Of a stretch of 45,754 nucleotides of DNA, positions 40,358 through 45,754 are shown piece after piece (the stretch's first letter is position 1; each line of letters begins with the position of its first letter). The position numbers and the translations under genes were made by a program. The DNA is from Frankia sp. AgB1.9. Its GTDB lineage: Bacteria; Actinomycetota; Actinomycetes; Frankiales; Frankiaceae. The notes under the pieces were generated by a model. The model did not search any database. It had not been told where the DNA came from and saw only the letters and a program-made list of their open reading frames with translations. The stretch is taken from the NCBI RefSeq assembly GCF_016786355.1, contig NZ_JADWYX010000072.1, forward strand, positions 1 through 45,754. Reading direction: 5' to 3'.

Positions 40358-41260
40358 CTAACGAGCCGCCTTGTCGAGGGCCAGGTTCAGGTCGAGCACG
40401 TTGACCGTGGGCTCCCCCATGAATCCCAGCGCGCGGCCGTCGACGTGTTCCGCCACCAGCCGCCGGACGGCGGCCGGGTCGAGGCCGCGGGCCTTGGCGA
40501 TCCTGTTGACCTGCAGGTAGGCGTAGGCGGGTGAGATGTCCGGGTCGAGACCACTGCCCGAGGCGGTCACGGCGTCCGGCGGGACCGGGTTGCCGGTGCC
40601 CTTGCCTGGGCCCTTGACCGGCACGAGGATGCCGGCCGAGTAGTCCGCGCCGAACGTGGCGCAGTCGACCTTGACCCCCTGGTAGGTCACGACGAACGGG
40701 GCCGCGGGGCATTCCTCGTTGATGCTCACGACCCTGGTGATCGTCCCCGTCGTCCCGGCGGTTCGGAACACCGACAGGACAGCGCCGACGCCGCCCGCGG
40801 TGCAGTAGGGGCGGCGCCCGTCGACACCGTCGAGGTCACCGACCGCCTTGCTCCGGGAGCAGACCTGGGTGAGCAGGCTCTGCTTGGACTCGTCGACGTC
40901 CTTGGTGGCCGGGTCGTCGAAGGTGTCGACCAGGCTTTCGGGGCCGAGGTTGGACGCGGACGTCGACGTCGGGTCGTAGCCGGCGCCGGCCGCCGAGGGT
41001 CGGGGCTGGAAGTACTTCGGGATCGGGTTGCCGGCCGAGTCGGTGAACAGCTGGCCGAGCTCGGCCGAGCCGACCACCTGGCCGGCGGCGTTCTTCACGA
41101 GTGAGCCGTCGGCCTTGTCCCGCAGGCCCGGGAGCTGCGCGATCCCGATGACGGCCAGCGGGTAGGCGATGCCGGTCAGGACAGTCAGGACGAGCAGGAC
41201 GCGCAGTGCGGCGAGGTGCTGTCGGACGAACGAGGGCAGTCGGCTTGCGGCCATGGTCAC
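40358..41260 (-). CDS. kdpC: Potassium-transporting ATPase subunit C, enlarged
   Basis: The 300-residue subunit has one N-terminal TM helix (LRVLLVLTVLTGIAYPLAVI). Its conserved motifs are GSAELGQLF, YFQPRPSAAGAGYD, SGSGLDPDISPAYAYLQVNR and IAKARGLD. Typical KdpC is about 190-200 residues. Here ~85 extra residues with four cysteines lie between SASNLGPESL and DAVTASGSGL, outside the membrane. GTG 41260 overlaps the kdpB stop (GTGA), with AGGAG just upstream, so it is coupled to kdpB. KdpC stabilises the complex and assists ATP binding by KdpB. Confidence 0.93.
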   Translation of the reverse strand: MTMAASRLPSFVRQHLAALRVLLVLTVLTGIAYPLAVIGIAQLPGLRDKADGSLVKNAAGQVVGSAELGQLFTDSAGNPIPKYFQPRPSAAGAGYDPTSTSASNLGPESLVDTFDDPATKDVDESKQSLLTQVCSRSKAVGDLDGVDGRRPYCTAGGVGAVLSVFRTAGTTGTITRVVSINEECPAAPFVVTYQGVKVDCATFGADYSAGILVPVKGPGKGTGNPVPPDAVTASGSGLDPDISPAYAYLQVNRIAKARGLDPAAVRRLVAEHVDGRALGFMGEPTVNVLDLNLALDKAAR

Positions 41261-43398
41261 CGCGCTCCTGGGATGAACTGGATGACGAGGTCGATGATTT
41301 TGATTCCGACGAACGGGACCACCAGGCCGCCGAGGCCGTAGACGCACAGGTTGCGGCTGAGCATCTTCGAGGCGCCGCCGGGGGTGTAGCGCACGCCGCG
41401 CAGCGCCAACGGGATGAGCGCGACGATGATCAGCGCGTTGAAGATGACGGCGGACAGGATCGCGGACTGCGGGCTGTGCAGCCGCATGATGTTGAGCTTG
41501 TCGAGGCCCGGATAGATGGCCGCGAACATCGCCGGGATGATCGCGAAGTACTTCGCGACGTCGTTGGCGATCGAGAACGTGGTCAGGGCTCCGCGGGTGA
41601 TGAGCAGCTGTTTGCCGATTTCGACGATCTCGATGAGTTTCGTCGGGTTCGAGTCGAGGTCGACCATGTTCCCGGCCTCCTTGGCGGCCGAGGTGCCGGT
41701 GTTCATCGCGACGCCGACGTCGGCCTGGGCCAGCGCGGGGGCGTCGTTGGTCCCGTCGCCGGTCATCGCGACGAGCTTCCCGCCGGCCTGCTCCCGTTTG
41801 ATCAAGGCCATCTTGTCCTCGGGCGTGGCCTCGGCGAGGAAGTCGTCCACACCGGCCTCGTCCGCGATGGCCTTCGCGGTCAACGGGTTGTCCCCGGTGA
41901 TCATGACCGTCCGGATGCCCATCCGGCGCATCTCGTCGAACCGCTCGCGCATGCCCTGCTTGACGACGTCCTTGAGCTGGACGACACCCAGGACGCGGGC
42001 GGTCCCGTCGACGGCTTCCGCCACGAGCAGCGGGGTCCCGCCGGCGGCGGAGATGCCGTCCACGATCTCCCCGGTCTGCGCCGGGACGGTGCCGCCCTGT
42101 TCGCGGACCCAGGTGATGACGGCGGCGGCCGCGCCCTTGCGGACCCGCCGGGCCGGCGCGGACCCCACGGCGTCCAGGTCGACGCCCGACATGCGGGTCT
42201 GCGCGGTGAATGGCACGAACCGGGCATGCAGCAGCTCACCGGGGCCGCGCTCGCGCAGGCCGTAGGCCGTCTTCGCGTGGACGACGATGGAGCGCCCCTC
42301 GGGCGTCTCGTCGGCGAGTGAGGACAGCTGCGCGGCGCTGGCGAGGTCGTCCGCGCCCGTGTCGCCGACCGGGAGGAACTCGCGCGCCTCCCGGTTGCCG
42401 ATCGTGATCGTGCCGGTCTTGTCCAGCAGCAGCGTGTTCACGTCGCCGGCGGCCTCGACGGCCCGGCCGGACATGGCCAGCACGTTGCGCTGGACCAGCC
42501 GGTCCATCCCGGCGATGCCGATGGCGGACAGCAGGGCGCCGATCGTCGTCGGGATCAGGCAGACCACCAGCGAGGCCAGCACGATGCCGGTCACGCCGTG
42601 GCCGTTCAGCGCGCTCGTGTTCGGGACGCCTGGCAGCTGGGCCTTCGAGAAGATCGCCAGTGGCTGCAGCGTCGCCACGGCCAGCAGGAAGATGACCGTG
42701 AGGGCCGCGAGCAGGATGTTCAGCGCGATCTCGTTCGGGGTCTTCTGCCGGTTCGCCCCCTCGACCAGGGCGATCATCCGGTCGATGAAGCTCTCGCCGG
42801 GCTTCTGGGTGATCCGCACGACGATCCGGTCGGACAGCACCCGGGTACCGCCGGTGACCGCGCTGCGGTCACCGCCGGACTCGCGGATCACCGGCGCCGA
42901 CTCGCCCGTGATGGCGGACTCGTCGACGCTGGCGATGCCCTCGATGACGTCGCCGTCACCGGGGATGAACTGCCCGGCCTCGACCACGACGACGTCACCC
43001 TGACGGAGCTGGGGCGCGGGCACCTCCTCGATCGCGCCGCCGGCGCCCCGCCGGTAGGCGATCGTGTCGGTCTTCGTGCGGCGCAGCGCGTCGGCCTGGG
43101 CCTTGCCGCGGCCCTCGGCGACGGCTTCGGCGAGGTTGGCGAACAGGACCGTCAACCACAGCCAGACGACGATCAGCCAGCTGAACGCCGAGGGATGCGC
43201 GACCGCGAGGACGGTCGTGTAGACCGCGCCGACCTCCACGATGAACATGACCGGATTGCGCCACAGGGTGCGCGGGTCGAGCTTGCGCAGCGCCCCGGGC
43301 AGTGAGCGCCACATCATCGCCGGGTCGAGCAGGCCCCCCTGAATGCGCCGGGGGCCGGTGGGCGGCGCCGGCGTCTCCACGAGCGTGGTGGTGGACAT
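41257..43398 (-). CDS. kdpB: Potassium-transporting P-type ATPase subunit B
   Basis: The 713-residue P-type ATPase has the phosphorylation motif DKTGT (about 326-330), the actuator TGES (164-167), the ATP-domain TGDNPLTAKAIADEAGVDDF and the hinge MTGDGTNDAPALAQADVGVA. Length and motifs are complete, so it should be functional. It drives K+ uptake through KdpA. It starts at ATG 43398, directly after the kdpA stop (TAG-ATG), and overlaps kdpC by 4 bp. Confidence 0.97.
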   Translation of the reverse strand: MSTTTLVETPAPPTGPRRIQGGLLDPAMMWRSLPGALRKLDPRTLWRNPVMFIVEVGAVYTTVLAVAHPSAFSWLIVVWLWLTVLFANLAEAVAEGRGKAQADALRRTKTDTIAYRRGAGGAIEEVPAPQLRQGDVVVVEAGQFIPGDGDVIEGIASVDESAITGESAPVIRESGGDRSAVTGGTRVLSDRIVVRITQKPGESFIDRMIALVEGANRQKTPNEIALNILLAALTVIFLLAVATLQPLAIFSKAQLPGVPNTSALNGHGVTGIVLASLVVCLIPTTIGALLSAIGIAGMDRLVQRNVLAMSGRAVEAAGDVNTLLLDKTGTITIGNREAREFLPVGDTGADDLASAAQLSSLADETPEGRSIVVHAKTAYGLRERGPGELLHARFVPFTAQTRMSGVDLDAVGSAPARRVRKGAAAAVITWVREQGGTVPAQTGEIVDGISAAGGTPLLVAEAVDGTARVLGVVQLKDVVKQGMRERFDEMRRMGIRTVMITGDNPLTAKAIADEAGVDDFLAEATPEDKMALIKREQAGGKLVAMTGDGTNDAPALAQADVGVAMNTGTSAAKEAGNMVDLDSNPTKLIEIVEIGKQLLITRGALTTFSIANDVAKYFAIIPAMFAAIYPGLDKLNIMRLHSPQSAILSAVIFNALIIVALIPLALRGVRYTPGGASKMLSRNLCVYGLGGLVVPFVGIKIIDLVIQFIPGAR

Positions 43399-45060
43399 CT
43401 AGTGCAGCCCCTCCGCGAGCGGCCCGAGCGCGAGCGCCGGGAAATAGGTGAGCGCGACGACGATCACGGTGACGGCGGCCAGCATCCCGACGAACTGCGG
43501 ACGATGCGTCGGCAGCGTGCCCGCGGTCGCGGGTACCGGCTGCTGCGCGGCGAACGACCCGGCCAACGCGAGGACGAAAATCATCGGCAGGAAGCGACCG
43601 AACGCCATCGCGAGGCCGAGCGCGGTGTTGTACCAGTCGGTGTTCACCGTGATACCCGCGAACGCCGAGCCGTTGTTGTTGCCTGCGGACGTGAACGCGT
43701 AGAGCACCTCGGACAGGCCGTGCGCGCCCGTGTTCAGCATCCCCGCGCGTTCACCGGGCAAGGCCATCGCCACAGCGGTCCCGACCAGCACGACGAGCGG
43801 GGTCGTGAGGATGTACAGCGACGCGAGCTTGATCTCCCGGCTGCCTATCTTCTTGCCCAGATACTCCGGTGTTCGCCCGATCATCAACCCGGCGACGAAC
43901 ACCGTGATCACGGCGAGTACCAACATGCCGTAAAGCCCGGAGCCGGTACCGCCCGGCGCGACCTCGCCGAGCATCATGTTGAACAGCAGGGTGGCGCCGC
44001 CGAGGCTCGTATAGGAGTCGTGGAACGAGTTGACGGCGCCGGTCGACGTCAGCGTCGTGGCACTGGCGAATGTCGCCGAATCGGGCACGCCGAACCGTGT
44101 CTCCGTACCCTCCGAGGCCGCGCCGACGGCCATCGGCACGGTGCCGTGGTGTATCCCCTGGAACGCCAGGTTGAGCGTCACGCTGCCGAGTGCCAGCACC
44201 GCCATCACCGCGACGATGGCCAGGCCCTGCCGGGTACTGCCGACCAGCTTGCCGAAGGTCCGCGGCAGCGAGATACCGATCATGAGGATCAGGTAGATCT
44301 CGAACCAGTTCGTCCACGCGGTCGGGTTCTCGAACGGATGCGCCGAGTTGACGTTGTAGAACCCACCGCCGTTCGTCCCCAGCTCCTTGATGACCTCCTG
44401 GCTGGCGACCGGACCACCGGTGATGGACTGCTGGCCACCGGCCAGCGTCCCGACGGTCCGGGTGCCATGGAGGTTCTGGATCGCGCCGCCGGCGATCAGG
44501 ACGACTGCCGCCACGATGCTGATCGGCAGCAGGATCCGCACGACGGTCCGGACCAGGTCGACCCAGAAGTTCCCGAGCGTGTCCGACCTCTTGCGGGCGA
44601 GGCCGCGGACGAGGGCGACCGCCACCGCGATCCCGACTGCGGCCGACGCGAAGTTCTGCACCGCCAGGCCGGCCATCTGGACCGAGTGGCCCATCGTCGA
44701 CTCGCCGGAGTACGCCTGCCAGTTCGTGTTGGTGACGAAGCTGACCGACGTGTTCCACGCCAGCGCCGGCTTGACGGCCGGGAAGCCCAGTGCCAGCCAC
44801 AGGTGGTTCTGCAGTCGCTGGAACAGGTACAGGAAGAGCACCGAGACGGCCGAGAACGCCAGGACGCTGCGGGCGTAGACCGGCCAGTGTTGTTCGGAGT
44901 CGGGGTCTACACCGACCAGTCGGTAGATCCCCCGCTCGACCCGCAGATGCCGGTCACTCGCGTAGACGCGCGCCATGTAGTCGCCGAAGGGCCGATAGGT
45001 CAGTACGAGCGCCACCACCAGGATGCCGATGAATATGACACCCGCACCGTTCGCGCCCAT
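43399..45060 (-). CDS. kdpA: Potassium-transporting ATPase subunit A (K+ channel-like)
   Basis: This 553-residue membrane subunit carries the selectivity-filter-like repeats of the K+ transporter superfamily. They are SFVTNTNWQAYSGE, ELGTNGGGFYNVNSAHPFEN, TSTGAVNSFHDSY and TSAGNNNGSAFAGI. About ten TM helices are visible and the protein is full length. ATG 45060 directly follows the kdpF stop (TAG-ATG). No kdpD/kdpE sensor genes lie in the window, so regulation would come from elsewhere. Confidence 0.97.
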   Translation of the reverse strand: MGANGAGVIFIGILVVALVLTYRPFGDYMARVYASDRHLRVERGIYRLVGVDPDSEQHWPVYARSVLAFSAVSVLFLYLFQRLQNHLWLALGFPAVKPALAWNTSVSFVTNTNWQAYSGESTMGHSVQMAGLAVQNFASAAVGIAVAVALVRGLARKRSDTLGNFWVDLVRTVVRILLPISIVAAVVLIAGGAIQNLHGTRTVGTLAGGQQSITGGPVASQEVIKELGTNGGGFYNVNSAHPFENPTAWTNWFEIYLILMIGISLPRTFGKLVGSTRQGLAIVAVMAVLALGSVTLNLAFQGIHHGTVPMAVGAASEGTETRFGVPDSATFASATTLTSTGAVNSFHDSYTSLGGATLLFNMMLGEVAPGGTGSGLYGMLVLAVITVFVAGLMIGRTPEYLGKKIGSREIKLASLYILTTPLVVLVGTAVAMALPGERAGMLNTGAHGLSEVLYAFTSAGNNNGSAFAGITVNTDWYNTALGLAMAFGRFLPMIFVLALAGSFAAQQPVPATAGTLPTHRPQFVGMLAAVTVIVVALTYFPALALGPLAEGLH

Positions 45061-45150
45061 CTAGAAACGCTCCGGAAAAAGCATCGCGGCCAAGAGGAAG
45101 AGAGTGAGGCCGACCGCGAGGACGAGGCCGACGATGTTCTCGGCGCTCAC
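45061..45150 (-). CDS. kdpF: Small potassium-transporting ATPase subunit F
   Basis: This 29-residue hydrophobic peptide reads SAENIVGLVLAVGLTLFLLA then AMLFPERF. This is a single TM helix with the FPERF ending typical of KdpF, the small stabilising subunit of the Kdp complex. GTG 45150 overlaps the stop of the next small ORF upstream (GTGA). Its stop abuts the kdpA ATG. Confidence 0.92.
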   Translation of the reverse strand: MSAENIVGLVLAVGLTLFLLAAMLFPERF

Positions 45151-45230
45151 AGCCTCTCGACCGCCTTGACAACCAGCCCGAGCACCGCGAACACCGCTAG
45201 GGTGAGCAGCACAAAAACGAGGTCTCGCAC
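45147..45230 (-). CDS. Tiny single-helix membrane protein ahead of kdpF
   Basis: A 27-residue ORF reads RDLVFVLLTLAVFAVLGLVV then KAVERL after the start. It overlaps kdpF by four bases, as expected for coupled translation. It is one hydrophobic helix with charged ends. I recall similar short proteins ending in (V/C)ERL upstream of kdpF in other actinobacteria, so it may be a further accessory Kdp peptide. GTG 45230 is the likeliest start; GTG 45251 would add seven residues. Confidence 0.65.
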   Translation of the reverse strand: MRDLVFVLLTLAVFAVLGLVVKAVERL

Positions 45231-45754
45231 CTCGAACGCCTGCCTTTCCACAATCTTTCGACACGACCGACTTGTCCGCGCAAGGCCGCGTGCGGGTGGG
45301 TGCCGTGAACCGGCGGCGCTCCTTCCGGTTGAATCACGCGCCACCTCCGTCTTACGTCCACCGCCGCGGCCCCCGCGCGGCAACGGTCAGTATCGGCGTG
45401 GTTGTCCGGCATCGGCCGGGTCGTTGACGCCGTATTGACGCCGCACCGGCAAACGTCAACGCGCCGCGTACGGAACGGCTGCGCCAGCACATTTCGGGGC
45501 AGGACGGGGCGTCGGTTTGGACACACCTGGCGGCCTCGTCGGGCTTCCTTGTCGCCTGCCGTCCGGGCGCGCCCGGGCACGCCGGTCGCGGGCAGAGTCG
45601 CGATCCGACGTAGCCGGGCCAAAGCAAAGATCCAACGTGGCCGCTCGAACGAGGCACAGCGCGAACCCGGCCAGCGAGGCCCGCAGCCGGTCGACGAGGC
45701 CTCCCGGTCCGCTGAAGAGACCGGTCGAGCCGCGTCCCGACTCCGCTCGCGAAC
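45231..45754. other. Upstream region of the kdp operon, no gene supported
   Basis: The 524 bp beyond the kdp genes should contain the kdp promoter. Open frames on both strands here are Arg/Pro-rich and have no recognisable domain. I see no terminator, tRNA or KdpE-like site that I can name. The last bases show no adapter sequence, unlike the start of the window. Confidence 0.4.

Noticed and set aside
45231..45400. A c-di-AMP (ydaO-type) riboswitch upstream of kdp
   Set aside because: I looked for its conserved core segments and did not find them; the region shows no convincing long stems.

Overview
The window is high-GC DNA (about 70% or more by eye) from a filamentous actinobacterium. A Frankia or Pseudofrankia-like organism is my best guess. 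The guess rests on the family content: MmyB-type XRE regulators, DUF397/DUF5753 pairs, a DUF222 protein, a luciferase-like F420-type enzyme, an ECF41 sigma factor and a SAM-IV riboswitch. A recurring 75-80 bp palindromic intergenic repeat agrees with it. I could not check this against a database. The first ~27 bases match a Nextera/Tn5 sequencing adapter, so base 1 is an assembly edge and not genome.

Layout. 1-2.5 kb: a truncated tetR gene divergent from a 14-TM drug exporter. 2.6-5.5 kb: crotonyl-CoA carboxylase/reductase plus an acyl-CoA carboxylase beta subunit (butyryl/ethylmalonyl-CoA metabolism). 5.9-11.3 kb: an oxidoreductase/TetR divergent pair, two palindromic repeats, a GNAT enzyme, and an MFS exporter coupled to its own tetR. 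11.3-22.6 kb: a sulfur-scavenging block. It holds ssuA-ssuC-ssuB, a TauD/AtsK dioxygenase and a complete polar-amino-acid-type ABC importer on one strand. A convergent cysteine-desulfurase-like gene and a TetR-sulfatase operon follow. 22.9-27.4 kb: a second oxidoreductase with a divergent MmyB-type regulator, a RibD/DHFR-like reductase, a P-loop kinase and a divergent PRPP synthetase. 27.5-30.6 kb: decayed accessory DNA, with a transposase C-terminal remnant and a DUF222-HNH gene split around a SUKH-like gene. 30.6-34.7 kb: an LLM oxidoreductase and an FAD oxidoreductase opposite a second MmyB-type regulator, then a four-copy 68-bp tandem repeat and a cupin. 35.2-40.3 kb: beta-carbonic anhydrase, a second TauD/AtsK dioxygenase, an ECF41 sigma factor, and a WhiJ-like trio (HATPase, XRE-DUF5753, DUF397). 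40.4-45.2 kb: kdp genes for high-affinity K+ uptake, including kdpF and a further tiny membrane-protein ORF.

The most interesting part is the sulfur block, which appears to be under two different RNA-level sulfur sensors. A 28-residue Cys-containing leader peptide (11336-11422) lies upstream of ssuA. It resembles the actinobacterial cysteine-attenuation leaders, and its start falls where a promoter predicts the transcript to begin, so it may be leaderless. A SAM-IV riboswitch (19861-19978, minus strand) lies directly ahead of the desulfurase-like gene, with a plausible ribosome-binding-site switch. Cysteine status and SAM status would then control sulfonate/alkyl-sulfate salvage and sulfur mobilisation at one locus. 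Other notable items are the palindromic repeat family, the 68-bp tandem repeat with a paired core, several clean dyad operators, and in-frame micro-repeats inside genes.
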